In this document: positions 8,521 through 17,541 of the stretch, in pieces
Layout: each line of letters begins with the position of its first letter
Position numbering within the stretch: position 1 is the first letter of the stretch
Source: Methylomonas sp. LW13
Lineage (GTDB): Bacteria; Pseudomonadota; Gammaproteobacteria; Methylococcales; Methylomonadaceae
Direction: 5' to 3'
NCBI RefSeq assembly: GCF_016865255.1
Contig: NZ_CP033381.1
Coordinates: forward strand, 2,418,001-2,482,000
DNA: 64,000 nt
Program-made: the position numbers and the translations under genes
The notes under the pieces: model-generated
What the model saw: only the letters and a program-made list of their open reading frames with translations
Told to the model about the DNA's origin: nothing
The model's database searches: none

Positions 8521-9042
8521 TTAGGTTTCTTGGGCTGAGAAGAACGTGTCAATGTAGGCACCATATCGGTTCTCGATTTCCTCCAGATACGCTTGAAGGT
8601 CGGGGGTAGTGGGCGCATCGATGTTGGCTTGGACTTGCCATTTAGTTACGAGAGTAGCAAATATCTCATTCACCATGTGGGCTTGACGAAGAAGCAACAC
8701 GACGAACTTGCGAGCAACCAAGGCGCCATCTTCGGTGCTGAGATTCCAGCCCGGAATCTTGTTTTGGTTGTGAACGAAATCATTCCGCTTCTGCAAGAAC
8801 TCGCTAAGCAGTTCTTCAAAAGCAGGAAATAGCTGTGCTCGCTCTTTGACCTTCCCCAAGAAATAGCCGAGCGCCTTCTTCCTCTCTTGCCCCTCAATAT
8901 GCTGAAGCCTTTCCCACGTTAGCTCGGTATCGCCTTGCAGCACGAACGTTGTGCAGAACTTGATGTTGCGTTCAACCGACTGGATATACGTCAGCGTGAA
9001 CCCGATGAGCGAATAGATGTCGTGCTCGTTCGGTTGGTGCAT
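8521..9042 (-). CDS. HEPN-like protein of unknown function
   Basis: A 173-residue soluble, mostly helical protein that I do not recognise at family level. The segment F-L-Q-K-R-N-D-F-V-H-N near residues 83-93 contains R-x4-H with a polar residue after Arg, the hallmark of HEPN-superfamily ribonucleases. A long helical run follows and C-terminal Y-G-A-Y closes the protein. No obvious antitoxin (MNT or other) is adjacent, which is unusual for a HEPN toxin. It may instead be one of the catalytically quiet HEPN helical proteins. It is flanked by gene-poor DNA on both sides. Confidence 0.5.
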   Translation of the reverse strand: MHQPNEHDIYSLIGFTLTYIQSVERNIKFCTTFVLQGDTELTWERLQHIEGQERKKALGYFLGKVKERAQLFPAFEELLSEFLQKRNDFVHNQNKIPGWNLSTEDGALVARKFVVLLLRQAHMVNEIFATLVTKWQVQANIDAPTTPDLQAYLEEIENRYGAYIDTFFSAQET

Positions 9043-10013
9043 GGCGTGAGAAACCTAACAAGATATTAAGCTGTTAACCGTATATCTACCCGATAATGCG
9101 CTTCGATAAGGTAATTTATTGATCTGCATATGATCTTCCTTTCTATATATCATTCGACGATGAAATAATGACCGGTAACAGCCTGACTGTTGCCATTGAA
9201 TCATCTCAAGCGATAGTCCGCAACGGGTCGATTGTCACAGTTCGCCACTCTCTAAAGCCGACATTTTTTACCGGTTGAATCGTATCAGAACCAGCTAGTC
9301 GATGTCGCCAGCTCAGTTGCGGATATGCCGCTCATTCAGATCCTAAGAACCCAGCGCGCCAACTCGGAAATATCCTTGCCAGCCAAACCATCCGGATCGC
9401 CGCGATAATCCATTCGCGCGCCAATCCGGTAAATTCATTCGGGCCGGCGTTGGCGGCACCGTCCCGCCAAACAGGCGGGTGCTTAAACCTGGGGCGGACC
9501 AGTGGCCGAGTATCCGGGCGACACGCAAAACCCTCTCGTGGTTACCGCCGAGTGGTGCGTCGGCACATCCCAATCCCGTGTAGGTGTCGACGAAGCGTGC
9601 AGCGGTGCGCACCAGCGATTTGGGTGTACCACCGAGCACTTTGTGGATGCCCCTGTAGCCCGGCGGGATGCAGCCAAAGCTTTCGGCGGTGCCGCTGGGT
9701 ATATTTTCGGTGCGCATGCGCGGCTTGGGCATATCGCCGGACAATTGCTCGAAGGATGTTGTTCCGCTGCTGCGTTAACAGCACGGCAGTTGTCCTCACC
9801 GATAAATCGTCCTCCTGTTTTTGATCGTCACTTGGTCGTTGTTCGCAAAGTAATTAACGCTAAAACAGTGGCTTAGCTAAATAAATACTCCTGATTATCG
9901 CGTTGTTATGGATTATGGGCCTGGTTTTTGCTGAATGCGGGCAACGACGTGGAAAGTTAAGCAAACCATTTTCCGCGATTGATTTTTTAGCGAATTAGCG
10001 CAGGACATATCGA
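9043..10013. other. gene-poor stretch, about 970 bases
   Basis: I see no convincing gene here. Overlapping open frames on both strands in the GC-rich part (9343-9876) give Arg/Cys-rich or Gly-rich translations without domains, ribosome sites or codon bias, which suggests decayed or non-coding DNA. The last 120 bases turn AT-rich and probably hold the promoter of the operon starting at 10014. Confidence 0.5.
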
Positions 10014-10445
10014 ATGAACACGAAAGGCAAACTGGTAAGCGGGATAGTTGTTGGCGGCTTACTTTCCCTGACCGCGCCGCCAGCCCATGCCCACCACGCC
10101 TTTTCCGCCGAGTTCGACGCCGAACAACCCATCGAGTTAAAAGGCGTGGTCACCAAACTGGAATTGGTCAACCCGCATAGCTGGCTGTATCTGGACGTGA
10201 AGCAAACCGACGGCAGCGCCAAGAATTGGGGATTCGAATTCGGCGCGCCGTTCAGCCTTAAACAAAAGGGCATAACCAAAGCCAGCCTGCCGGTCGGCAG
10301 CGAAGTCACCATCCAGGGTTATCGCGCGAAGAATGGCAAGGATTTTGGCTACGCGGTGACCACCGTGTTGTCTGATGGCCGTAGCGTTAAAACTGGCGGC
10401 GCTCAGGATGCTCCGGGGGCGCAAGCCAACGGCCAGGCGCAATAA
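10014..10445 (+). CDS. DUF6152-like periplasmic protein
   Basis: A 143-residue exported protein. A signal peptide ends at A-H-A near residue 26, followed at once by the family hallmark H-H-A-F-S-A-E-F-D, then G-V-V-T-K-L-E-L-V-N-P-H-S-W. The folded part is predicted to be a small beta barrel (OB-like, inference). The conserved N-terminal His pair, exposed after cleavage, could bind a metal. It is first in an operon of six genes of mostly unknown families. No function is established for the family. Confidence 0.75.
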   Translation: MNTKGKLVSGIVVGGLLSLTAPPAHAHHAFSAEFDAEQPIELKGVVTKLELVNPHSWLYLDVKQTDGSAKNWGFEFGAPFSLKQKGITKASLPVGSEVTIQGYRAKNGKDFGYAVTTVLSDGRSVKTGGAQDAPGAQANGQAQ

Positions 10446-10492
10446 ACCGAATCGGATTTGTTTGAATATAAATATTACGGAATATACCCTCA

Positions 10493-11290
10493 ATGCGTTC
10501 ACCCAATAACGGTCCGTCATCGCTACAGATTGCGCTGATGCTGGCCAGCGGCTTGATTTTGCTGTTCCTGGCTACCGGCGACGCCGGTGCGGCCGGCCCT
10601 AAAATCCCCCGGCTTGCCAACGGCAAACCCGATTTTTCCGGCATCTGGCAAACTACCAGCGCCGCCGATTACGACCTGGAACCGCACAGCAACCGCAAGG
10701 ACGCCCCGCCCGGCGCCGGCATCGTCGAAGGCCATTACCTGCCTTATTTACCCGCCGCACTGGAGCAAAAGAAGAAAAACTTCGCCGCTCGCGACACCCT
10801 GGACCCGGCGCTTAAAGGCTACACCTTGGGTGTACCGCGCGGCATTTATTACCCGGAGCCGTTTCAAATCTTCCAACGCAAACAAGACCTGACCTTGGTA
10901 CACCAGTTCGGTCATTCGGTACGGACCATACATACCGACGAAACCGATCATCCGAAAGACCCTTACGATTGGTGGCTGGGCGACTCCCGCGCGCATTGGG
11001 AGGGCGATACGCTGGTGGTCGACGTCAAGCATTTCAACGACAAAACCTGGTTCGACCGGGCCGGCAATTATCACAGCGACGCGCTACATGTCGTCGAAAA
11101 ATGGGCGTTTATCGACCCCAACACCGTCGAATATAAAGCCACCGTGGAAGACCCCAAGGTATTTAGCAAGCCCTGGAATCTATCGGTGATTTTGCACCGG
11201 CACCGGGAGAAGGATTTTCAGTTGATCGAGGACTACCGCTTTACGCTGGACTACGACGACGCTTATCCGCCCAAGCCGAATAAACCTTAA
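10493..11290 (+). CDS. secreted protein of unknown function, paralogue A
   Basis: A 265-residue exported protein with a signal peptide or anchor to about residue 33. The mature start G-K-P-D-F-S-G-I-W is shared with its downstream neighbour. Both also share R-x-I-H-x-D and G-D-S-R-x-H-W-E-G followed by T-L-V-V-D-V, and a D-P-x-x-[FY] block near the C-terminus. These regularly spaced His, Asp and Glu suggest a binding or catalytic site of a lipocalin-like or beta-rich fold, but this is inference. It sits 47 bases after the DUF6152-like gene. Confidence 0.65.
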   Translation: MRSPNNGPSSLQIALMLASGLILLFLATGDAGAAGPKIPRLANGKPDFSGIWQTTSAADYDLEPHSNRKDAPPGAGIVEGHYLPYLPAALEQKKKNFAARDTLDPALKGYTLGVPRGIYYPEPFQIFQRKQDLTLVHQFGHSVRTIHTDETDHPKDPYDWWLGDSRAHWEGDTLVVDVKHFNDKTWFDRAGNYHSDALHVVEKWAFIDPNTVEYKATVEDPKVFSKPWNLSVILHRHREKDFQLIEDYRFTLDYDDAYPPKPNKP

Positions 11291-11314
11291 AGCCGGATAC
11301 CAGACGAGGACGTT

Positions 11315-12355
11315 ATGACACAAATTAACCCAGGTCGCTCGGCGCTATTTTCCGGGCTGGCCATCAGTATGATGCTTACCGCCGCGCCCAGCCTATACGC
11401 TGCGGACGACACAAAGAAACCGGACGCACCGGCTGCGAAATCGGCTCAGCCGGCCACCAAACCGCTGAAACTGGGCGGCCCCGGCATAGAACAGGAAAGA
11501 AGCTTTCCCAAGATCGTTTCCGGAAAATGGACCGGTCCGAAAACCGCCGACGGCCAACCGGACGTGCAAGGCCACTGGTCCAATACCATCGCCAACCATA
11601 ACAACTTTACCGATCCGCAAGGCGGCATCCTAAACGACCCCAATCCCAACCGAGTAGCCAAAGGTCCACGCGAGGAACGCGCACCCAGCCGGGTCAGCGA
11701 CCCCGCCGACGGCCAGGTGCCGTTTCAGCCTTGGGCGCTGGAGAAGGTCAAGGATTTTCAGGCGCATTTCCACGACCCGGTCAAACCGGAATACATCGAA
11801 CCCTTGGCGCGTTGCGCACCAGGCGGCATTCCCAAATCCTTGTTTTGGCACGGTTACGAAATCAGCCAGTATCCGGGTTATGTGTTGTTTCAATTCAACT
11901 CGGGCACCCGCATCATTCACCTGGACGGCAAACCGCATTTGCCGGACAACATTAAACTGTGGAACGGCGACTCGCGCGGCCATTGGGAAGGCAACACGCT
12001 GGTGGTGGACGTCACCAATCAAAACGGCAAAGCCTTATTCGGCCGCTCCGGCGAGTTTATTAGCGAAAACGGCCATATCCAGGAGCGCTACATCTTTAGC
12101 AACGACGGCGACCGTTACACCTACGAAGCTGTGCTAACAGACCCGACCGTCTATACCCGGCCGTTTACCGTGACGGTGCCAGCCCGGAAATGGACCGCCA
12201 AAGATCAGCCTAACGGCTGGCACTTCGAGGTTGAGCCAGCCAATTACACCGGCAAGGTGGCCCTAAAAGAGCCTATCCTGGATCAATACGAACGTGTCTG
12301 CGCCGAGAACAATGGCGGCTTCGGACTGGTCGCCGCTGAAGAACCGAAAAAATAG
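11315..12355 (+). CDS. secreted protein of unknown function, paralogue B
   Basis: A 346-residue exported protein with a signal peptide cleaved after L-Y-A near residue 29, then a Lys/Pro/Ala-rich linker. It shares with paralogue A the motifs D-G-x-P-D-x-x-G-x-W, R-I-I-H-x-D, G-D-S-R-G-H-W-E-G and T-L-V-V-D-V. A unique insert includes R-C-A-P-G-G-I-P, so it has two Cys in the mature part that paralogue A lacks. The gene pair probably arose by tandem duplication. It lies 24 bases after paralogue A and 7 before the DUF6644-like gene, with AGGACG as ribosome site. Confidence 0.65.
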   Translation: MTQINPGRSALFSGLAISMMLTAAPSLYAADDTKKPDAPAAKSAQPATKPLKLGGPGIEQERSFPKIVSGKWTGPKTADGQPDVQGHWSNTIANHNNFTDPQGGILNDPNPNRVAKGPREERAPSRVSDPADGQVPFQPWALEKVKDFQAHFHDPVKPEYIEPLARCAPGGIPKSLFWHGYEISQYPGYVLFQFNSGTRIIHLDGKPHLPDNIKLWNGDSRGHWEGNTLVVDVTNQNGKALFGRSGEFISENGHIQERYIFSNDGDRYTYEAVLTDPTVYTRPFTVTVPARKWTAKDQPNGWHFEVEPANYTGKVALKEPILDQYERVCAENNGGFGLVAAEEPKK

Positions 12356-12362
12356 GCTCATC

Positions 12363-12860
12363 ATGTCATTAGTCGAATTTGCCCAACTGCTTAACGACTC
12401 CGAGTTCAGTACCGCGCTGCGCGAGTCGGTGTATATGTTTCCCTTGATCGAAGGCTTGCATTTGATCGGCCTGGCTTTGGCATTGGGATTACTGTTTTTT
12501 GTCGACCTGCGCCTGCTCGGCCTGTTTCTACCGCAGTTGCCGGTTGGGCAAGTTTTGCATCCGCTTCGGCCCTGGTTGTTGGGCGGATTTTTAATTATCT
12601 TCGCGACCGGGATTTTGCTGTTCGTGGCGACGGCGGCAAAAATCATCACGCTGCCGGTATTTTTTTACAAACTGGGTTTCATCGCCTTGGCCGGCATCAA
12701 TGCCTTGTGGTTTGAGTTGAAATGGGGCCGCGAGGTCGGGCACTGGGGCAACGAGTCTACCTTACCAGCAGCGGTGCGTTTTGCCGGCTTCACGTCGCTG
12801 ACTTTGTGGAGCCTGGTGGTCATCGCCGGGCGTTTGATCCCTTACTTGAGTTACCAATAA
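12363..12860 (+). CDS. DUF6644-like four-helix membrane protein, first paralogue
   Basis: A 165-residue integral membrane protein with four hydrophobic helices. A conserved His sits in helix 1 (E-G-L-H-L-I-G) and an Arg in the last (A-G-R-L-I-P-Y). ATG 12363 is chosen over an upstream in-frame ATG that would overlap the previous gene by 62 bases. The next gene, 4 bases on, encodes a protein of the same layout (E-L-G-H-I-A-G, A-G-R-F-I-G-F), so the two may form a heterodimer. The intramembrane His could hold a heme, which would link it to the cytochrome lipoprotein encoded downstream; this is inference. Confidence 0.65.
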   Translation: MSLVEFAQLLNDSEFSTALRESVYMFPLIEGLHLIGLALALGLLFFVDLRLLGLFLPQLPVGQVLHPLRPWLLGGFLIIFATGILLFVATAAKIITLPVFFYKLGFIALAGINALWFELKWGREVGHWGNESTLPAAVRFAGFTSLTLWSLVVIAGRLIPYLSYQ

Positions 12861-12864
12861 CCTT

Positions 12865-13341
12865 ATGTCTGTCCTCGAACTCTTCAAAGCTTTGCAATCC
12901 AGCGGGTTTGGCCGCTTCGTCGGCAGCCTGGATCATCTGTTCTGCGCCTTGTTGGAACTGGGCCATATCGCCGGCATGATTTTGTTGCTGGCGTCGGTGA
13001 TATTAACCAGCCTGAATTTGCTGGGTTTGGGCCTAAGCAGCGTACCGTTGGCGCAAATCCAGCGCAGCACCGGCAAGTTGTTCTGGACCGGTTTGACGCT
13101 ATTGGTGGTATCCGGCTTGCTGATCTTCATTCCGGCCGCCACCAGCTACTATCCCAACGATTTCTTTTGGGCCAAATTCATTCTGCTGGGCCTTGCCTTG
13201 CTGGTGTATTTCACGCTCTACCGGTGGGTTGCTAGGTCAGACTCACACCATACTTGGCTGGCAAAAGCCACCAGCGGCCTGGCATTGAGCCTGTGGCTGG
13301 GCGTGGCGTTCGCCGGGCGTTTTATCGGCTTTTTTGCTTAA
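12865..13341 (+). CDS. DUF6644-like four-helix membrane protein, second paralogue
   Basis: A 158-residue membrane protein with four helices, alignable with its upstream neighbour over the whole length: helix-1 His in L-G-H-I-A-G, L-N-L-L-G-L-G at the end of helix 2, G-L-L-I-F-I-P-A-A in helix 3, F-F-W-A-K-F-I-L-L-G-L-A, and A-G-R-F at the C-terminus. It is translated from ATG 12865, four bases after the previous stop. It probably partners the first paralogue. Confidence 0.6.
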   Translation: MSVLELFKALQSSGFGRFVGSLDHLFCALLELGHIAGMILLLASVILTSLNLLGLGLSSVPLAQIQRSTGKLFWTGLTLLVVSGLLIFIPAATSYYPNDFFWAKFILLGLALLVYFTLYRWVARSDSHHTWLAKATSGLALSLWLGVAFAGRFIGFFA

Positions 13342-13418
13342 CGCCGACTCATCCATTTTCAGTTTAAGGACGCCCCGGCATAGAGCCGACGTCTTCTTTA
13401 TTCGCAACGGGATTGCCC

Positions 13419-13994
13419 ATGTTCAAACGATTTAATTCACGTTTAAAAATACTTGCCGGCAGCGTGGCATCTGCCAGTCTATTGATGGCCTGCAACCCTG
13501 CTACTACCGAACCTGCTGCGCCGCCCATTCCCTTCAAACCGGTCGCGACGTTGCAAGAGATCATGACCTCGATTATCGATCCGAATATCGATTTTATCTG
13601 GAACTCGGTATCCTCGGTCAGCACGGCCACCGGTACCGAAGAACGCCAGCCGCAAACCGACGAAGATTGGCGACTGCTAAGGCAACACGCCCTGGCCGTG
13701 ACTGAAGCGGCGAATCTGTTGTTCATTGAAGACCGGCCCATCGCGGCTGCTAATGCCGTCACTTCTAGCGGCGGTGCGGAACTGACGCCGGCTGCGATCA
13801 AAACCTTGATCACCGAGCATCGTCTGGAATTTGTAAAACGCGCGCAAAACCTGCAAAACGCCGCACAAGGTTTACTGGTGGCGATAGACGCCAAAAACGT
13901 CGAGGAACTGGAAAAAGCCGGCGGCGAAGTCGAACAAGCCTGCGAGCAGTGTCATAGCCAATTTTGGTATCCGGGCGATGCCAGACCAAAATAG
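13419..13994 (+). CDS. cytochrome c'-like lipoprotein
   Basis: A 191-residue predicted lipoprotein: positively charged start, hydrophobic stretch, then lipobox L-L-M-A-C near residue 26. The body is helical, and a single heme c site C-E-Q-C-H lies near the C-terminus, followed by S-Q-F-W-Y-P. A C-terminal CxxCH after a helical bundle is the layout of cytochromes c' and c-556. ATG 13419 is preferred to a TTG two codons earlier. As the last gene of the 10.0-14.0 kb operon, it is the only member with a clear redox cofactor. Confidence 0.75.
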   Translation: MFKRFNSRLKILAGSVASASLLMACNPATTEPAAPPIPFKPVATLQEIMTSIIDPNIDFIWNSVSSVSTATGTEERQPQTDEDWRLLRQHALAVTEAANLLFIEDRPIAAANAVTSSGGAELTPAAIKTLITEHRLEFVKRAQNLQNAAQGLLVAIDAKNVEELEKAGGEVEQACEQCHSQFWYPGDARPK

Positions 13995-14063
13995 TAGGGG
14001 CGTTGGCACGTAGCCGGCCTAAGCTGCATACTGTAGGCCTTTTGACCTGGGCTATTGCCGCGC

Positions 14064-14864
14064 ATGACCCACAATTTACCCGATCTCGATACCTACCAAA
14101 CTCAAGGCTATCTAATCGCCAGGCAGTTATTTTGCCTGGAAGCCATGGCGGAATTACAGTCCATGGTCGAACGGATACACTGGCAATGGGCGGCGGAAAT
14201 TGGCGATTTAATCCGCGCCAATCGCCTGTTGAACATGCACAGCCTGACCGATAGCCGGTATTTCAAGGAACAGGCCGCGGAACGTCTGGCTTTATTTGCT
14301 TGGATCACCCAGCCAGCGGTTACTGGTTGGCTGACGGATTTATTCGGCGACGAGCTGTATTTTCATAATAGCCAATTGTTTTTCAATCCGTTGGACCGCG
14401 AGCAATTGCCTTATTGGCACCGGGACCTGCAATACAGCACTATCACTGACGACGCACAGCAAAGCGCGCAAGGCAAATTGTTGGCACTGCATCTGCGGGT
14501 GCCGCTGTTACCCGAGTGCGGCATGGCCTTAATACCCGGCAGCCATCGCCGCTGGGACAACCCTCTGGAACGGGAGGTGCGCTTTGAATTGAATGGTCAT
14601 CAAAAACACGAAGATTTGCCAGGCAGCGTGCTGATCGATTTGCAGCCGGGCGATGCGTTATTGTTCGATGCGCAAATGCTGCATCGGGGCCATTACCAAA
14701 GCAATTCGGCGCGGCTGGCCTTTGATATTTGTGTCGGCATCTACCACCCGTTTACGGCAGCGTTTCTAAACAAAGCCGTATTGCCTGTTCAGGCCGAGAT
14801 GGCGCAATTGGCTAATAACGACTGGTATCGACGGGCTTGGCAAATCGCGGAAAGGCTTGGTTGA
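14064..14864 (+). CDS. phytanoyl-CoA dioxygenase (PhyH) family protein
   Basis: A 266-residue Fe(II)/2-oxoglutarate oxygenase. The iron triad is visible: His and Asp in Y-W-H-R-D-L-Q-Y near residue 121, and the distal His in M-L-H-R-G-H near residue 212, with an Arg about ten residues on (S-A-R-L-A-F) to bind 2-oxoglutarate. It is cytosolic. The start is ATG 14064; an in-frame TTG nine bases earlier is less likely. The family acts on varied lipids and small metabolites; the substrate here is unknown. Confidence 0.8.
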   Translation: MTHNLPDLDTYQTQGYLIARQLFCLEAMAELQSMVERIHWQWAAEIGDLIRANRLLNMHSLTDSRYFKEQAAERLALFAWITQPAVTGWLTDLFGDELYFHNSQLFFNPLDREQLPYWHRDLQYSTITDDAQQSAQGKLLALHLRVPLLPECGMALIPGSHRRWDNPLEREVRFELNGHQKHEDLPGSVLIDLQPGDALLFDAQMLHRGHYQSNSARLAFDICVGIYHPFTAAFLNKAVLPVQAEMAQLANNDWYRRAWQIAERLG

Positions 14865-14895
14865 AATAGATTTGGAGATACTTCTACAGGAGTTA

Positions 14896-14921
14896 CGGAG
14901 GCGCCGGATTCGACGCCTCCG
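14896..14921. terminator. bidirectional hairpin
   Basis: CGGAGGCG (14896-14903) pairs perfectly with CGCCTCCG (14914-14921) around a 10-base loop, exactly between the converging PhyH and HTH genes. It lacks a T-run, so termination strength is uncertain. Confidence 0.5.
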
Positions 14922-14933
14922 AGTCTTGGCATA

Positions 14934-15407
14934 TTACAGCGACCGCCACAAACGCTTCTCGACCTGCTTTTTCTCCCACTCCGCACCAAAGAACGGCAGG
15001 ATGTCGAATACCGACGAGGCATGAATCAACAGCCCCACACCCCAGCCCAACGCCGGCCAGATCACCCAGAGATGGCGCGGGGTTTGCACCAGATTCAAGA
15101 TCGCCAAAGCGCCGATGACGACCAGATATTGCAGCAAATGCGTATAAAACCGCCGCAGTTTGCGCACGTGTTCCAGCGCGAGGATTTCTTCTTTACTAAT
15201 GCCCTGACTTAAAGTGCCGTTCATGTCCGACTCCGAATTTAACTGTGAAAAATCGATCTCAAAGACCGCCGCCAGTGACTTCAGGGATTCCACGCTTGCC
15301 GTTTGTCCGCGCTCGATGCGTTGAATGGTGCGGACGCTGATGCCGCTCAAATCGGCCAGTTGTTGTTGCGACCAGCCGTGTTGCAATCTCAGTTTTTGTA
15401 TAAGCAT
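14934..15407 (-). CDS. XRE-family HTH regulator with a 2TM domain
   Basis: A 157-residue protein. An N-terminal Cro/CI helix-turn-helix (Q-Q-Q-L-A-D-L-S-G-I-S-V-R-T-I-Q-R-I-E) spans about residues 10-55. A linker and a C-terminal 2TM domain follow (two helices, about residues 90-140) with W-E-K-K-Q-V-E at the end. This layout suggests a membrane-tethered regulator. The start at 15407 is fixed by GGAG seven bases upstream; an in-frame ATG 21 bases further out has no ribosome site. Targets are unknown. Confidence 0.82.
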   Translation of the reverse strand: MLIQKLRLQHGWSQQQLADLSGISVRTIQRIERGQTASVESLKSLAAVFEIDFSQLNSESDMNGTLSQGISKEEILALEHVRKLRRFYTHLLQYLVVIGALAILNLVQTPRHLWVIWPALGWGVGLLIHASSVFDILPFFGAEWEKKQVEKRLWRSL

Positions 15408-15603
15408 TTGGAACTCCTTTTTAATCACTGGCCTTCAGTCTAGCGCTTGATTGGCTTGCTCCGTGACGACATTCCCCCGTCATCGGCACGACAGTTGCCC
15501 GTCACTTTCGTCGAAAGCGCGCCGACAAGAGAAAACATGGGCCTAGAATCGTTTAATCCGGTTCAAAATCAGGGTGTCGGCGAGATTTCTAAATACATGC
15601 GCT

Positions 15604-16824
15604 TCATCCATGACTGGCGGCAAGACTCAAAGCAGCTTCGATAAAACACCAGAACGGCTTTTGTGCCATGAAACCGTGATTCGGCAGCACAAATCTGTCG
15701 GTCTGCACCACCCATAATGGGTCGGCCATCCACGCCTCCTTTACCGGACGCAATTGCAAGCCGTCCGCCACTCGCAACACCGCAGCGCTAGCGATATTGC
15801 GGTCTGATCCAGTCGGCTTCGATGCTATGGCAGAATCGAGATGACAGGTTTGAGTTTTCAGTGCGGGATCTATCGCTTCCAAACGATGGGTGATAAAACC
15901 GCGATAATGCCCAACGGCGGTGGCGGCCAAATCCCATTGCGAAGCGCCCGGTATGTCCACCTGCTCAATCGGGTCCAATACCGACTCGAACCAGGCCGGC
16001 ACGGCCCGGCTATAGGTAAACATGTTCTTGGTGATGGTATCGGCTTCCGAACTGGCAACCACTACCAGCGGGTTGGCATGCGCAAGGCGATTCGTTGCCG
16101 CGACTCGACGAACCGCGGTGCGCAGATCGGCAAAGCGTCTGGCTTCGATAGCCGGATTAACCAACAACACCAGATCGCCGAAGCGGGCTTGGTCGCCGCG
16201 TTCCTGTTGCAGGCGTTGCAACCAGACCGGTTGCAAGGCGTTTAACATCACGGACGCGCCCAGACTGTGGCCTATTGTGAGCAAGCGGTTATCCGGATTG
16301 GCGTCGTGTTTGACGACAGCTTCGACATTTAACAAGAAATCTAGAAATTGCTTTTGTCCTAGGCGTTCGCTTACCGACCGCCGCTCCCAAAAGGTCAAAG
16401 CCCGCAGCCAGGGCGTTTCCACCGTTTCGCCGCGCCACCCCAAGTAGATGCCGACTACCCGGTAATGTGGGTTACGCAGTTTGATGTCGCGCAAACTTTC
16501 CTTGAAACGGCGGACGTTGTTATCGCTGTCCTTGGCATTGTGGTGCCAGCCGTGGGTATAAAGCACCACATATTGCGGCTGTTGACTGGCTTGTAAGTTA
16601 TTCAGCAATGCGTCGGCTTGGCGTTGATCGTAGAAACGGCCGTCGTCGTCGAATTCCACGAAACCCAAGGTGTAACCATCTTGCGGGTTGACGACTAAAT
16701 TGGCGGCGCTGCAATCCGCACCGGCATTGGCTAGACAAGGTTTTACACTGATATTGGTACGGAAATATTCTTGGGGAGCGCAAGCTGATAACAGCATCAG
16801 CATGGCGAACAGCAATCTGCTCAT
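15604..16824 (-). CDS. lipoprotein alpha/beta hydrolase (esterase-like)
   Basis: A 406-residue predicted lipoprotein (lipobox L-L-S-A-C near residue 15) with an alpha/beta-hydrolase fold. Evidence is the oxyanion-strand motif Y-T-H-G-W-H-H and the nucleophile elbow G-H-S-L-G-A-S, with an acid probably in V-V-V-A-S-S-E-A-D and a His in V-G-H-Y-R-G-F. It probably faces the periplasm from a membrane anchor. ATG 16824 (M-S-R-L-L-F) is used because it leads straight into the signal sequence. Substrate unknown. Confidence 0.72.
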   Translation of the reverse strand: MSRLLFAMLMLLSACAPQEYFRTNISVKPCLANAGADCSAANLVVNPQDGYTLGFVEFDDDGRFYDQRQADALLNNLQASQQPQYVVLYTHGWHHNAKDSDNNVRRFKESLRDIKLRNPHYRVVGIYLGWRGETVETPWLRALTFWERRSVSERLGQKQFLDFLLNVEAVVKHDANPDNRLLTIGHSLGASVMLNALQPVWLQRLQQERGDQARFGDLVLLVNPAIEARRFADLRTAVRRVAATNRLAHANPLVVVASSEADTITKNMFTYSRAVPAWFESVLDPIEQVDIPGASQWDLAATAVGHYRGFITHRLEAIDPALKTQTCHLDSAIASKPTGSDRNIASAAVLRVADGLQLRPVKEAWMADPLWVVQTDRFVLPNHGFMAQKPFWCFIEAALSLAASHG

Positions 16825-16903
16825 AAGGCGGTGACTAGGACAGCGACACAAGGTTTTGCGTCACTGTCCCACTCATGAAAGCTAATTTCAGCTACTGCAG
16901 GCA

Positions 16904-17521
16904 TTAACCGGCATATTTGACGGTACAGCCGTAAGGTTTGGTCACGGCTTTGCTGATGGGTTTACCGGCCGCCAGTTCTTTTAGTGCTGAAGAAATATAA
17001 TTTTCAGCCGTCGCGATGTCGGCCTGGTCTGCCGAGGCAATGCTGTCTATGCCGCCTTTGTAAAGCAGAACGCCATTGGGATCGATGATGAACAAATGCG
17101 GGGTATTGGTGGCACCGTACAATTTACCCACGGCACCGTCCGCATCGAACAGGGTGTTGGCGGGTGTGGCGTTACGCTCTTGATTGAGTTTTTTTGCGGT
17201 TGCCGCGTCGACAAAGCCTTGTTTGCCGGGCGCGGAAGAAATGACTTGCAACCAAACAATGTTTTGGTTTTTGGCCTGTTTTTGTAAATTGGGAATATTG
17301 CCGGATTGGTAATGTTTTTGCACAAACGGACAGTCGGCATTGGTCCATTCCAGAATCACGGTTTTGCCGCGCAGCGCCGCCAAACTCAAAGCGCCGCCTT
17401 CTGCTGCCGCCGCCGAAAACGCCGGTGCCGGCTGGCCTACCACCGGCTCTGCTTTGGCAAGGGCCGGCATTAATAGCATTAAACTAACGGTCATCAATCC
17501 GAACAAACGCTGAGAAATCAT
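16904..17521 (-). CDS. periplasmic redoxin (AhpC/TSA-like thioredoxin fold)
   Basis: A 205-residue exported protein: signal peptide ending A-K-A near residue 24, then G-Q-P-A-P-A-F and a thioredoxin fold with a single active-site Cys in N-A-D-C-P-F-V-Q-K-H-Y and cis-Pro in T-N-T-P-H-L-F. A second Cys is in P-Y-G-C-T-V-K-Y at the C-terminus. The family is linked to thiol peroxidase or metal-related redox work. It starts 20 bases after the DsbD-like gene and probably receives electrons from it. Confidence 0.8.
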   Translation of the reverse strand: MISQRLFGLMTVSLMLLMPALAKAEPVVGQPAPAFSAAAAEGGALSLAALRGKTVILEWTNADCPFVQKHYQSGNIPNLQKQAKNQNIVWLQVISSAPGKQGFVDAATAKKLNQERNATPANTLFDADGAVGKLYGATNTPHLFIIDPNGVLLYKGGIDSIASADQADIATAENYISSALKELAAGKPISKAVTKPYGCTVKYAG

Positions 17522-17541
17522 AAATACTCCATTGCTGATGG

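Noticed and set aside
9343-9876. Long overlapping open frames on both strands
   Set aside because: Translations are Arg/Cys- or Gly-rich without domains, and no ribosome site or codon bias favours either strand; typical of GC-rich non-coding or decayed DNA.
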